From Microcebus murinus (Eukaryota > Chordata > Mammalia > Primates > Cheirogaleidae): a stretch of 64,000 bases of DNA. The notes under the pieces were generated by a model. It was not told where the DNA came from, did no database searches, and was given only the letters and a program-made list of their open reading frames with translations. The stretch covers positions 20,610,501-20,674,500 of the forward strand of contig NC_134112.1 in assembly GCF_040939455.1 (NCBI RefSeq), written 5' to 3'. Both the position numbers and the translations under genes were made by a program. Below, in pieces: positions 33,772 through 46,365 of this stretch (position 1 is its first letter; each line of letters begins with the position of its first letter).

Positions 33772-34072
33772 ATTATCATAAGGTGGAGGCCCTACCAAGG
33801 CGTGGAGGGTGGTGCAAATCCTGTATCAGGTGTGCCAGCTTCTTGTTTTGTCTGTTTGTCAGTAAGTTCTTGTGGGACCGTCAGTTTTCTACATTTTCAT
33901 AAGTACTTTATTTAATTTCAACTAACTAATCTGGTACTATATTTTCCTCCAATGTAACAGATTTCCTTATAATGAAAACTACCGACTCCACAGCATCGTT
34001 CCTATTTCAGAAATGATTATGTTCTTGGATAAAATATTATTTTTAAGCTTTTTCCTCTATATATTTTTCTTT
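33772..34072. other. Unassigned intron between two Alus
   Basis: Nothing recognised. Confidence 0.5.
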
Positions 34073-34088
34073 AAAAAAGGGTACCTCT

Positions 34089-34412
<324 letters not shown>

Positions 34413-34428
34413 AAAAAAGGGTACCTCT

Positions 34429-34699
34429 TATTTATCTGTTCTAGAATATCACAGTAGTGTATCCTCATGCAAACTCATTTAAATGAAATAATGTATGTCC
34501 AATTTATCATGATAATATTTGCTAAAGTGAGGTTAAAAAACAAAAAACAAATAAAAATCAAAACTCCTTGTGCTGGCTCTAGCCCTGGACAAACTGATTA
34601 GACTGTGCAGAGGGCTTGCCCAGTGTAGCTGACACTGTGGAAGAGACTTCTTAAAGGTCATTCATTGCCAGAGGTCAACACTTGCCAGAGCCCTGTTTG
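34429..34699. other. Unassigned intron
   Basis: Nothing recognised. Confidence 0.5.
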
Positions 34700-34810
34700 T
34701 ACTTCTGTTTTGCATTTGAGGAAACTGAGGCACAGGGTTGTCAAGGGACTTTTGCTAAATGGCAAAGCTGGAATTTGAATCTGGATCCCACCTGCTCCAA
34801 TCCTGTGCCC
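34700..34810 (-). repeat. MIR SINE
   Basis: catttgaggaaactgaggca, cagggttgtcaagggac, aagctggaatttgaatctgg are MIR in reverse. Confidence 0.75.
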
Positions 34811-35199
34811 TCTTCACCGGGCATCCCCATGTGCCATAAGATCGTAGCACAGGATTTGTGCTACAAAGGTCATGGCATCCAGCCCCTGCCAACAGGCTGG
34901 GGTGCTCGGGTCTCCAGGCCAGGCGGCATCTTGTTCACTATTCCTAACTCACCCCTTTCATGTGGAGTTTCAACTCCTTATGCACAAGCAAGCCACTGGA
35001 AACCAGACTCCTTTCTAAAGGCCTTTGGGGTGTCTTGATGGGTGGTGTGGTCACGTTTGAAACTAGCTTGACTTCCTGAGAGATCTTTTGTCTCTTTCCT
35101 TCCTTGATTGCCTGTATATATATTCTTGCCTAATAATCCAAAGAGAAAGCATTTTCCTGGGCCTCATAACCTCTTGTAGGTTTTTTCTTTTATACTACC
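34811..35199. other. Unassigned intron
   Basis: Nothing recognised. Confidence 0.5.
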
Positions 35200-35545
35200 C
35201 AAATGCTACTTGCTTGTTATTTAAAAGATTAGAAAGAATAGTTGCACTAAAAGAAAAATATATTAGGATCACTCTAAATTTTACCACCCCACAAATAGTG
35301 TCAGATTTTGAACTATGTTTCTTTAGATTTTTTTTAACATGCAAACCCTTGCATATAAAATAGAAGCATAGTATGCATATTATTTTGTACTCTGCTTTTT
35401 AATCTTTTTCAGTTGGATGCGTGGCTTTTATCACTTAACAATATATCCTAAACTCCTTTTCATATACATATGTATAGATCTGCATCATTTTTGAGAGATG
35501 CACATTATTCCAATATAAATTTATTATGGCTTATTTTAGCCAAGG
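35200..35545 (-). mobile_element. Old L1M fragment
   Basis: ttttgtactctgctttttaa, cacttaacaatatatcctaa, gatctgcatcatttttgaga are L1M landmarks in reverse. Confidence 0.6.
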
Positions 35546-35555
35546 CTTTGCTACG

Positions 35556-35710
35556 CAATGGTGTGGTTTGTGGATGTTGTCCTCACCCAGAAGCTTATTA
35601 GAAATGCGGTGTCTCATCTCTGGTCAGACCTACTGGCACAGAATCTTCATTTTTTTTTTAACATCATCTTCAGGTGGTTCTTGTCACGTTGAAGTGTGAG
35701 AAGCACTGGT
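35556..35710 (+). mobile_element. MER5-like hAT MITE
   Basis: caatggtgtggtttgtggat, cccagaagcttattagaaat, tttcaggtggttcttgtcac-type end and gtgagaagcactgg follow MER5. Confidence 0.65.
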
Positions 35711-36429
35711 TTAATGCAGTCTTCATCGTTGAACAGTGAGGTTGCTTCCTGTGTTTTAACTGTAAACATTTGATGAACATTTAGTAAGCATCTTTAAGGG
35801 GGTCTCTGTGCCGTCACTGCTACACAGAGTGTCATGTGAAAGCATGAATCCAGCAAGTTCGGGTGGCTTGTGTTTTATAGTTCACTACCTCTCAGGTCTC
35901 ATGGGAAAGAATTTATGAGATGTGAGAAGTTCTCTCCAAGTAGGAATAACTAACAATTTTTCATCACATGTGCTAAATGGTCCCTTAATCTCTCTTGCTC
36001 CCTCCCTGGCCAGCATCCAGGAGTTCTTTCATATGCATGCATTTGGGTACAGAGGAAGAGGAGGAGTATGGCTATGTCTACTTCATTGCTATTAATTAGT
36101 GAAAAGCTGAATATTATTTGGAACATTACTTATTATCCTAACTGTTGCACTTAAAAACTAAATTCATTTTTTCACCTCCCAGTGAAAGGTTAGAACTGAA
36201 GTCATTGATTTAAAAAACAACCTAATGAATTTCACTGTAGGCAATTTTTCCTCATTGTCTCTTTGAGCCTCTCTGTGGGAGGTCAAGCTCATTAGTCTCT
36301 ATTTTACACTTAGCCAGTTAACAAATGTTTACTGTGCACCAGCGGCCTTAAATCTCTTTTGGAACAAGGCGAGGTAGAGATATAGTATAGAGGGAAGTTC
36401 TACTTTTCTGTTTTTTACTATAACATTTC
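35711..36429. other. Unassigned intron
   Basis: MIR-like patch at about 36290-36345 (acaaatgtttactgtgcacc). Confidence 0.4.
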
Positions 36430-36610
36430 TTGTGTCTTCTGTGTGCTGTGCTTAATATGTGTTACCCAATCTCCTATCATTCCTGAAAGAGAAGTATCAT
36501 TAGTCTCATTTTCTAGTAAAGAAACCGAGGCTGGAGAGGTTGGTAATTTGCCCGTAACCAAGGGGTCAGTAAGCTGTGGGACCGGCACTGTATATCTGGT
36601 TTAGCACAAA
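36430..36610 (-). repeat. MIR SINE
   Basis: tctcattttctagtaaagaa, accgaggctggagaggttgg, taatttgcccgtaaccaagg are MIR in reverse. Confidence 0.75.
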
Positions 36611-36799
36611 GTGCTAGTCAAGCCAGCCTGACATTTCTTTTACTGAAGGTCATGAAGTGTCACCTTTAGTGCAATTGCCGCTCCTGGGACCTGCGGGCCT
36701 GACTGCTGGCTTTGCTGCCAGATGGCCTTGCCGGATGCGGTGGTCTAGGGCAGTGGTCTAGGGTGCTTCCAGCTGATCTTCTCTTCCTTTCTCCATCAC
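36611..36799. other. Unassigned intron with short local duplication
   Basis: The phrase cagtggtctaggg / gtggtctagggca recurs within 20 bases at 36738-36762. Confidence 0.45.
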
Positions 36800-37350
36800 T
36801 TGTCAGACCCGTGTGTCGTGGGCCCAAGGCTCTCCCAGCCTCTCACACTCCCTCTCCACTTTACTCGCAGGCGTCTCACCTCGCGAAATCCGTGCACGTT
36901 TAATCCGATCTTGGCATCTGAGGACTGAGGCTAAAACGCTTTTGTTGGAGCTCATTCGCACCTCGGGGTCTTTGCTCTGCCCTCTGCCTCGGGTGTTCCT
37001 CCTCGTGACCAGCTTTAGCTCCTCGTTCAGGTCTCTGCTCAGATGCTGGAACCTCAGAGGCCTGCACTGACCATGCTGTCTAAGGAAGTCCACCCCTCAC
37101 CCCTGGCCCTGGACTTTATCTAGCACATCACAGATTTTAATTCCTTCATAGCATGTCTGAATTCTTTCTATTTGCCAAACTCGTATTTTGTTGCTTACTC
37201 TTCTCCTGCACCCATCAATTAGAATGTAAGCTCCGAAAGGACAGGGATTTTGACTGTCTTGTTCTCAGCTGGTTTCCAGGGCAGGGAGCAGAAAGCCTGG
37301 CTTATGGCAGGCTCTGAAACAGTATTTCTTGAATTGACTAATTTGTTCTT
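36800..37350 (+). mobile_element. L2 LINE 3' region
   Basis: ggtctctgctcagatgctgg, gaccatgctgtctaaggaag, agaatgtaagctccgaaagg, acagggattttgactgtctt, aacagtatttcttgaattga follow the L2 3' end. Confidence 0.75.
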
Positions 37351-37600
37351 CTCCAAGTCTTCCTTCTGCTTCTGCTGATAGTGCCACTTGCTCACCCTGC
37401 CTTCATCTTAACCAGAAACTTGATTATCATCCTTCATTCCTTGACCGGTAGAAGAACTTTATCTCCTGCAAAGTCCAACCCATCCTTCTCTCCACCTCTA
37501 CATCCTCTTCTCTGTTGGGTTTCTCACCAAGATCTCAGATGTAGCCTCCTAACTTGTCTATCTTGGACAGATTTGTCTCTTGTACATTTTTGAGAGCGAT
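37351..37600 (+). mobile_element. L2-like ancient LINE segment
   Basis: gattatcatccttcattcct, tccaacccatccttctctcc, tcctaacttgtctatcttgg follow the same order as 63720-63940. Confidence 0.45.
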
Positions 37601-38130
37601 CTTTTAAACGTGTTAATCTGACTGTTCTAACCTCCTTGTTCCTGACTTGGATCCTGATTTGAACAAAACAAATGTAAAAGGACACTTTGGATACAATTGG
37701 GAAGTTGAACACAGAGTGGGTATTAGATATTATTAAGGAATTATGTTTGTTGAGTATAATAATGGTCTTGTGGTTATGTGAAGGTCTTTATTGGTTGGAG
37801 ATAAATAGTAAAGCTTTTATTGGTGAAATGATATCTGGAATTTTGCTTTAAAATATTGTATGCTTTTGCTTTTCTTGTTCTTCTTGTTTGGTATTGTCTC
37901 CTTTCCTTCTTACCCCCACCCTTCCACCTTGAAGGGAAGGTCTTCCATATGTTCATATGTATTCATTAGGAAATTACTCAAATACCACCTCTCTCAGGCA
38001 GCTTTCCCTGATTGCGCCATTGGAATTGATGTCTTTCACCTGTGAACACATATAAAATCATGTGTTTGTCATTTCCAGCAGCTACCAATATGACTCATAT
38101 TAAAATTATTTGGATATATTACTCTCTCTG
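37601..38130. other. Unassigned intron with short L2-like piece
   Basis: ctctctcaggcagctttccc near 37990 resembles L2; nothing else. Confidence 0.4.
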
Positions 38131-38134
38131 TTGG

Positions 38135-38455
38135 TCATGATTCCTTTGGTTGTAAGTAACAAAGGCCCAACTGATTTTAGTGAAAAACCTAACTTCTTGA
38201 CTCACGAAACATAAAACCAAAGGGTAGTCTCGCTTTGGGCGTAGTGGGATTTAGTGGCTCAAAGTACATCCTCAGGTTTGTTCTCTGTTCTATCTCCTTT
38301 TCTGTCTTGACTCTACCTTCCTTTATGTTAGCTTCCCTCTCAGGCAAACCCTGTCTGTGTGTTGGTTTCTGCTACATTGTCCTTAAAAGAAAAGAAAAAG
38401 AACGTTCTTCTCTTCCTCTGTCATTCCAGCGCAATGTCCTATGACAGAGTCTGTT
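38135..38455 (+). repeat. Old interspersed repeat, family not named (copy 2)
   Basis: tttggttgtaagtaacaaag, gcccaactgattttagtgaa recalls the opening of 725-1105 and then tctttatgttagcttccctc. Same family as copy 1. Confidence 0.45.
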
Positions 38456-38460
38456 GGCCT

Positions 38461-38550
38461 GGATCTGATCATGTTCCCATCCCCAAACCAGTCATGAAGG
38501 CTGGGGGATCTGATCATGTTCCCATCCCCAAACCAGTCATGAAGGCTGGG
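38461..38550 (+). repeat. Perfect 45-bp tandem duplication
   Basis: The unit beginning ggatctgatcatgttcccat and ending gaaggctggg occurs at 38461-38505 and again, base for base, at 38506-38550. 45 is a multiple of three, so a + frame shows a doubled 15-residue block, with no evidence that it is coding. Confidence 0.97.
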
Positions 38551-39374
38551 ATGTACTGACTGACCAGGTTTAAATCAGGTCCCCTGAAGCTGACCAGTGG
38601 AGCCTGCTTCACTCAAACCTCATCTACAAGGGAGATTGTATGTGCACTGCCCAGAGTTGCTCATTAAATGCTAGTAACATTGTATAATAATTATCTGGGC
38701 TAAGGGGTAAAGAGACAGCACAAGGTGCGTGAAACGGATTCGCTTCTTTTCTGCTTCTTTCTTGCTAATCTTGTCCTCTCTGGAGTGGCCCACTCTTTCT
38801 GTTTTGTTAACTGCTTGAGCCCGTTACTGCTCTTAATTTTGTGTATCTGTGTGAATGTCATCATGAACTGGACTGTTGCCCTTGCTTCTTGGCAAATCCA
38901 TCCAAGATGCCAAAAGGATATGCAATTTGGCTTAAAGAATAATAGGGGACATTGTAGTGTGAAACTAGGGGAACAAAAAAGCGTCTGTTTGAGCATTTTG
39001 AAAAAGCGTACTTGAAAAGGGAGAAGTGCAAAAGGCTTCTCAACAGAACTTTTGCTAGTGCCAAATGGTCAGTTGTTTTCTGGCTCCATGATAGGCTCAG
39101 AGGATGTGGGGGCATGGAACACCTTGGTTCATCACTTCAGGACAGATAGAAAAAGGGTCAACATGGGAACTGATTAAATGGATCTGTTTGGATCATTGTT
39201 GCTGACATTTACTGGCCATTCCTTCAGCTTTGAGCATGTGCTGCACTCAACTGAAGTTCTGGATGGCAAGGATAATCCTGCAAGAGGTCTCCCACCTGGG
39301 TGGACACTGTGATGTGAGTCCATCTAACAGGATCCATTTTGGTGGGAATCAGAAGCCAGCCATGAAAGTAGCAG
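38551..39374. other. Unassigned intron
   Basis: No gene or family recognised. Confidence 0.5.
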
Positions 39375-39690
39375 AGTGTGAAAGGCATGGGTTTTTGAAT
39401 CAGATGAAACTAGGTTCAAATCTCAGCATAGTCATTTGGTAGCTGGGTGACTCTGGGTATGCTAACTAAAATCCCTCAGAGTCTCAGTGTGTTAATTTGC
39501 AGAAGGCAATAAAAATGCCTACCCCATAGGGTGGTGATGAAGGTTCATTGAGATAATGTATACCGGGTGTCCCAAAAGTCACCATACATAGGGAAAATGG
39601 GAAATTGTAGCTATTCTGTAAAAGGGCTTGGATCTAGTAGGTGCATGGTAAATGTTGGCTTCCTTTCCTTCTTTGATAAACACCAATAAT
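39375..39690 (+). repeat. MIR SINE, full length, with foreign insert
   Basis: ggttcaaatctcagcatagt, gctgggtgactctgggtatg, aatgcctaccccatagggtg, tagtaggtgcatggtaaatg follow the MIR sense order. The order is broken near 39562-39620 by DNA that is not MIR. Confidence 0.8.
39563..39608. mobile_element. Possible mariner-like terminal fragment
   Basis: ccgggtgtcccaaaagtcac, then catacatagggaaaatggga resembles the end of a Tc1/mariner element, preceded by TA and followed by TA (39607-39608). Only one end is present. Confidence 0.35.
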
Positions 39691-39966
39691 AATATCTTGG
39701 ATGACTCTTTTGCATAAAATCCTCAGCACCTGTGATAGTTTCAGGAGTTCTCTATCTAATGGTTCTTAATTGTTTGGAACTGCAGAGGTACCTTAAGTGA
39801 CCTGTGGAGCTCTTATAATATCCTTTTACAACCATCGTGGTAAAGATCGGATCAGGTAAGAATCATCAATGGATAGTAAGGGGTGGGTGGGATTTTGATG
39901 AAGAGTAGGATATTTCCATGGTCTTAAAGCGTCTTGCAAAGGAGGAAATAAAACAGTAGGGATATT

Positions 39967-40140
39967 TTATTAACTTATTAATTTAATTTTATTTTTAGAG
40001 ATGAGGTCTTGCTGTGTCACTCAGGCTAGAATGTAGTGGCATGATCATAGCTCACTGCTGCCTTGAACTGTTAGGCAATCCTCCTGCCTCAGCCTCCTGA
40101 GTGGCTGGGACTACAGGCATGTGCCGCCATGACTGGCTAC
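39967..40140 (-). mobile_element. Alu monomer (FLAM-like) with 14-bp duplication
   Basis: tttttagagatgaggtcttg, agtggcatgatcatagctca to gccgccatgactggctac: one Alu arm. acagtagggatatt is duplicated exactly at 39953-39966 and 40141-40154. Confidence 0.85.
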
Positions 40141-40154
40141 ACAGTAGGGATATT

Positions 40155-40350
40155 GAGGAAAACAGACAACACCTTGTTCAGGTGATCCATATTAGAATAT
40201 CTTATGAGGGACAGATGGACATGTGAGCTTCCAGAGATGAGAGCCTGAGAAGGAAACATTGTCTATGCAGAGTTCTGGCTGAGAATACAACACCTCAGTC
40301 TAATCACAAGAAAACGTCAGACACAAGATGATGAACATTCTCTTATGAAC
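40155..40350. other. Unassigned intron between two Alus
   Basis: Nothing recognised. Confidence 0.5.
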
Positions 40351-40359
40351 AAAAAAGTG

Positions 40360-41060
<701 letters not shown>

Positions 41061-41111
<51 letters not shown>
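41061..41111. repeat. (TA)n(TG)n microsatellite
   Basis: tatatatatgtgtgtgtgtg and onward: an almost pure GT run of about 22 units. Confidence 0.95.
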
Positions 41112-41115
<4 letters not shown>

Positions 41116-42914
41116 GGAGAGGGAAGAGAGGAGAGAGAGAAAAAAAGTAAATGGAGTAAAATGTTAATAGCAAGTGAATCTGAGTAAAGTGTATATGGAT
41201 GTTTTTTGTACCATTTTTATTTTTGCAGCTTTTTATAAGTTTGAGATTATTTCCAAAAAGTTAAAAGCAATACATCATGCTTTTCCTGCCTTTTCTGCAC
41301 GCAGAGACCTGGGTTAGCAGGGGCGCTGGGGTGGTGGTGATGAGTTGTGTGTTGAAAACACTTTCCAGGTGATTTTGATATCCTGATGGAAAGGAAGGAG
41401 CTGGACTCTGTGGCAGACAATCACATTTGACATATAAATTCTTTAATTATAATTCAGTTGTGGTAAAACGAAGAATCTTAATTTTGTAGAGTTTTGAATG
41501 AAACAAATTTTGTGACTGGGGACTAAAGGATCCAGGAAGGAACAGGGAACAGGGGCCTTATGGGGCAAGGAGAGCTTTTAGGTAGGAACTTTAGCCCACA
41601 CACCTAGGTGTGGAAATTTTCTAAAAATCACCTTAAATCTTATTCCAAATTCCCATCACAATAGGTGGAGAGGAAGTTCAAAGAGAGTCATTACTCGGGC
41701 TGTCCTTTCCCAGGTCTCACAGAAGTCCTAGGAACTGGAGTAGCAAGGGTGAAGTGGGTCGAGGGAAGGAAGATGCCAGTCATGGCTCACTGGTCCAGCC
41801 TGGCTCCTGCAGGTCTGGTGGGTGGCTTTGCTGCTTCTCTGCCATAGAGCCAACCCACAGGGACTCTGTGTGCCAGGGGTGCTGTCATGCTGGGGGCCTC
41901 TTGCAGTCATCCCCCCTGAAGTCCTGCCACCACCTGGTACACTGCCACGTAGCAGGGTGTGGGCCCCTGCTACTCAAGGGACCTTGTCCCCAGTTTGGAA
42001 CTCTTACCCTTTGGGGGCTGTTTCCCTGTTCTTCTTCAGAACCTCCTAGCACCTTTTATGCCTTCCTCCCAGACCACCTTGTCACTCACCAGTATAATTG
42101 TTTCAGTGAGTTTAGGATTTTACAAAAGATAGAGTAGCCCACAGACTTAGCTACCTGATTATTTGCTTTGGAATTGGGTATGAGGTGGAGGCGGGAATCA
42201 CAGAGAACAAAGTATAAATTATGTCAAAAATTATCCTGGCACATAGCTCTTCATCTCCTATGAATAGTTCAACTTAGAATTGAAAACAGCAAAAAGTATT
42301 CTCATCCATCATGGTTGAATCAGGTGAAGTTCTACCTTACCTGGTCTTTGGCAGCTGTTTTCTCACCAGCCGCTAGGTGTCACATCTAAAATAATCCCAG
42401 TGCAGCCCCAGGTATGAGCCATCCCTATCAGGGTGAACACATCATATTTGCAAATATTTTGCTTTTAAGAATGGAAGGGTTAAGGTAATTTTAGTCCATC
42501 AGTGTTTTTGCTCTTTTCCACTTAAGGATGATGCTTTAAAACTGGTGACATGGTAATAGAAAAATGTGTAAGGTAGTGATATAGAATAGATGCCAAGGAA
42601 TGAATGATTTCAAAATGACTTACATCCACCAAAATTTCTGCCTAGATTTTTTTGGATTCATATTGTTCTAGGTATCACATTTATAGACACTTATGAACAG
42701 GTTCAATATAAAAATCAAAGTTGATTTAATTCCTGGCTTCTGATCCAAAAGGCCAGTGGGGAGCTCAACGATCAGTAATAGGGACTTTCTGGCTTCTCTC
42801 AATCCTTCAGGGATGAGGAAGGTGAGGTCTCTCCACAGAGGAAACCCACAGAGGGCTTCCCTCCACGGACTGACCACTCTGTTCATGAAGCAAAGATTGA
42901 GGTGAACAAATTTG
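41112..42914. other. Unassigned intron
   Basis: gagagggaagagaggagaga purine run after the GT repeat; an L2-like patch near 42030-42115 (accttttatgccttcctccc). No gene recognised. Confidence 0.4.
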
Positions 42915-43105
42915 GGGCTCACATTTCACTGGGGCCTTCTCTGTGCCAGATGGTTTACATATACATCATCCCATAATGCTCACAGCATTCCTGAAAAGTA
43001 GAGATAATTACATATTGCCATTTTGCAAAAGTGAAAAATGAGGCCCAGAAAGGCTGGATAACTTTTCCAAGGTCACATGACTAATAAGCAGTGGAACCAG
43101 CCTTC
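42915..43105 (-). repeat. MIR SINE
   Basis: ccttctctgtgccagatggt, cataatgctcacagcattcc, aaatgaggcccagaaaggct, ttttccaaggtcacatgact are MIR in reverse. Confidence 0.8.
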
Positions 43106-43839
43106 AAGAGTTTTCTACTGTTGACTAATTTGCTCACTTTCTTTTGGTTGGATGGCATTCATATAGTGCTCTTCCCTTCATCGCCTGCCTGCCTGACTTT
43201 GACTCTTATTTTCACAGACTTCCTGCTTTGGGTCAGAACTTTTAGACAAAGTTCTAAACATGGAAGTCTCCTCTGGTCAGATGACCTTCATCAGTCAGCC
43301 TGGAAACAGAGAGATCCACACAGCAGCTGTCTGGAGACTGGTCAGGTCCAGTCCTCAGAGTCTGACGACACCTCTTTGGGGATAGCCCGATATTTAGGTG
43401 GGACCAAGAATTTCTGGGCACCCATCCATGGCTGGGTGAAAGAAAGGGCATGTTGTGGGTTCGTGTTGTGTGTTTATCTAGTGACACTTGATGGATTCCT
43501 GTAACTGGAGTTGTTGAGAAGTGAGCTTGCAGGATAAATTGACTCATCACCTGCTTGTAGGCAGGAGGAGCTCATGGGGGTGACAGCTGGCTTCTACTGG
43601 CAGTATTCTCATTCCCTAGATTAAGAGGGTCCACTTTGACTACTGTAGAGACATCATGGGTAGAAATATGGTGTTTTTTTTTTAAGAACTTTCTCTGGGG
43701 GTGGATAAGGAGAACAAATAAAATCTTTCCTTAGGAGAAGTTATTTGTTTTGTTTTACTTTTTAAAATTTCAGTCCAGTGAGAAACCCATGAAATTTTAA
43801 CCAAGATCTGGATTTGAGCCCTGGGAATCCCAGATGAGG
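43106..43839. other. Unassigned intron
   Basis: No gene or family recognised. Confidence 0.5.
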
Positions 43840-43844
43840 CCACA

Positions 43845-44000
43845 GAGGCTCTGAGAGGTTTGGGGACCCGTCCCAGGTCTCCTAGCTGATGGGAGGCAGC
43901 TCCCAAATTTAATCCAGTTGTGCTGACTCCTTCCTAGAGCAGAGACTTGCCTATTCATAGTGAGACATTTGTCCTGTACCTTTTGGGTACTTGTCCAGCC
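43845..44000. repeat. MIR-derived direct duplication, copy A
   Basis: aggctctgagaggtttgggg, ctgatgggaggcagctccca, ctagagcagagacttgccta, tttgtcctgtaccttttggg. Homologous to 45180-45350; see findings. Confidence 0.6.
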
Positions 44001-44364
44001 ATGCTAGCATGTAGGTGGAATTTAATGAAGAGCTGATGAAGGAAGGGAAAAAGGAGAAGGAAGAAAAGAGGAAGGAGAGAGAAAGCCCTGAGTTGGGGTC
44101 TAAGTGCTGTCCCTCCCCAGGCTGGCCTTTCTTTCTTCATTCAGAGTATGGGAAAGCAGTTTATCAAAACTCACCTTGGGCAGGAGAGTCCTGGCACCAT
44201 CTCTTGGAGTTCTGGGGAGTTGAGAAACACACACCATGTGAAGTGCTGAAAAATCAGGACTGTAAAAATATTTTTTTCCATTTGATAAACCTTTACTGAC
44301 TTTTTATCATGTGCAATAATTTGGACCAGAGTCCAAACTGTGAAGTGAGATAAAGTGGAACCTA
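44001..44364. other. Unassigned intron with purine run
   Basis: ggaagggaaaaaggagaagg and onward near 44040-44085; nothing else. Confidence 0.45.
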
Positions 44365-44525
44365 CTACTGAGGATGTCCCCTGTGCTGGGCACACCACGG
44401 ACATCACTTCCTCCAACCCTCATAGCCGCTCTAGGAGGCAGGTCCTGTTGTTTCCAAGTCACACGTGAGAAGTCTGAGGCTCCCAGAGGGTGAGCGACTT
44501 GGGTCTAGCAGGCCTGGAGGGAGGT
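44365..44525 (-). repeat. MIR SINE, diverged
   Basis: gtgctgggcacaccacggac, agaagtctgaggctcccaga, gggtgagcgacttgggtcta are MIR in reverse. Confidence 0.65.
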
Positions 44526-44568
44526 GAGCCTTTTGAAGGGTTCTTTGAGGGTATGAAGAAAGATACCC

Positions 44569-44624
44569 TTGAGTAAGAAACACTTGGCTTGAGTAAGAAA
44601 CATTTGGCTTGAGTAAAAGAAATC
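44569..44624 (+). repeat. 20-bp tandem repeat, about 2.8 units
   Basis: ttgagtaagaaacacttggc, ttgagtaagaaacatttggc, then ttgagtaaaagaaatc. Confidence 0.85.
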
Positions 44625-45084
44625 ACAGATGGCCACAAGCTTGTCCAAAATCAAATTTCAGGAAGTTGGCTGCTATTGCCTGCAGGGTTTCCTGGAGCTT
44701 CCATGTGTGAGCCAGTCACCAAATTGAGGAACTTTCATTTTTTGACCTGGCTGTTTTTTTTTTTTTTTTCTTAAGATGCTGATTCCTTAGGGTCCCCAAA
44801 GTGTTGAATTCCCCTGGCTGATACAGGTTGTTCTGGGCACGCATACAGCTTGTTAACTGAGAATTCCCAGGGGCCGAACCCTTGCCCTTGTGCCGCTGCA
44901 GCACACCAGCCATCCCCAGGTCATGCCCCGTGCAGGGCCCAGCTCTCATGGGCGGGAGGGAAGCGCATGGAAAAAGTATCGGTGGGTGAGTTGTTGTCAG
45001 GTTTCCCTGTTTTGAAGATGCTGATAATAGTCATGGGCCAATATTCATACCAGATCGAACACAGACTTTTTCATCTCAGAGCTT
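44625..45084. other. Unassigned intron
   Basis: T-run at 44753; nothing recognised. Confidence 0.5.
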
Positions 45085-45355
45085 TGAATGTTGGTGATAT
45101 GCTAGACCTTTGGCTAGGCTATAACTTAATTCTGAGAAGTAGGTTTTATTATTCCCATTGTATAGATGAAGACACACTAGCTCTAAGAGGTTAGGGAACT
45201 TGCCCACAGTCTCCCAGCCGGTGGGAGGCAGAGCCCAAATTCGAATTCAGTTGCCCTGACGCTGAGTCCTTGCTAGAGCAGAGGCTTGCCCCTGGCCCAG
45301 AGCTCAGTGAGGTATTTGTCTTGTGCCTTTGGGGCACTGGCCCATTCGTCTGCGG
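45085..45355 (-). repeat. MIR SINE plus direct duplication, copy B
   Basis: cccattgtatagatgaagac, ctctaagaggttagggaact, tgcccacagtctcccagccg are MIR in reverse; from 45180 to about 45350 it matches copy A at 43845. Confidence 0.7.
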
Positions 45356-45740
45356 CCCCTGGAACCTCTGTAGCGGGGCCTAACTCTGCTGTCTGGCTCT
45401 TTGGATCCAAATTACCTAAGCAGGTAGATGGATAGACAGCATGTCACCTGCTGTATCCATCTCCTTGGCTACAGGATGGCCTCCTTGAGGGTTGATCTCT
45501 GCCTGTCTCTTTGATCAAGATGTAATGGGGATGTTTGGTTCTGTTCCTAGATACATAATGTGGCCGTGCAGCATCAGAGAGCACTAGGCAGAGCACTTGC
45601 TTGTATCGGGCCGACAGGGAGTAGCCCCCTCTGCTGTGGCTCTCGCCTCACCAGGTTTGGACATTTGAGGCGAATGTGAGCTTGAGTGGCATTGTCTGTG
45701 CTGCTGCCCAAGAGATAGCCACCATTTATTTCTTCTGTTT
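45356..45740. other. Unassigned intron
   Basis: Nothing recognised. Confidence 0.5.
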
Positions 45741-45748
45741 CATGATTG

Positions 45749-46000
45749 CTTAATAATAATAGCAATAGTAGGAATAGTAATAATAACAATACCAAACACT
45801 CACAGAATGATTACAAGGTGCCAGGCACTGTTTTAAGCATTTTACAAATATTAACTCATTGAAATTTTTACAGCAACACTTTAAGTAGATACAATCATTA
45901 TCTACCCTTTTTATGGGTGAGAATACTGAGGCACAAAGAAGTCACATAATTTGCCCATGGTCACACAGAAAATAAGGGAGCTGGCATTTGATTTTATGCA
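45749..46000 (-). repeat. MIR SINE after a (TAA)n-like run
   Basis: taataataatagcaatagta low-complexity DNA, then aggtgccaggcactgtttta, gaatactgaggcacaaagaa, tttgcccatggtcacacaga in MIR reverse order. Confidence 0.8.
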
Positions 46001-46032
46001 GTTGGTTTCTGACATATCATTTAAACATAAAT

Positions 46033-46365
<333 letters not shown>

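Noticed and set aside
38359..38559. Doubled 15-residue block as a repeat protein
   Set aside because: Comes from a 45-bp DNA duplication in a frame of 66 codons without coding support.
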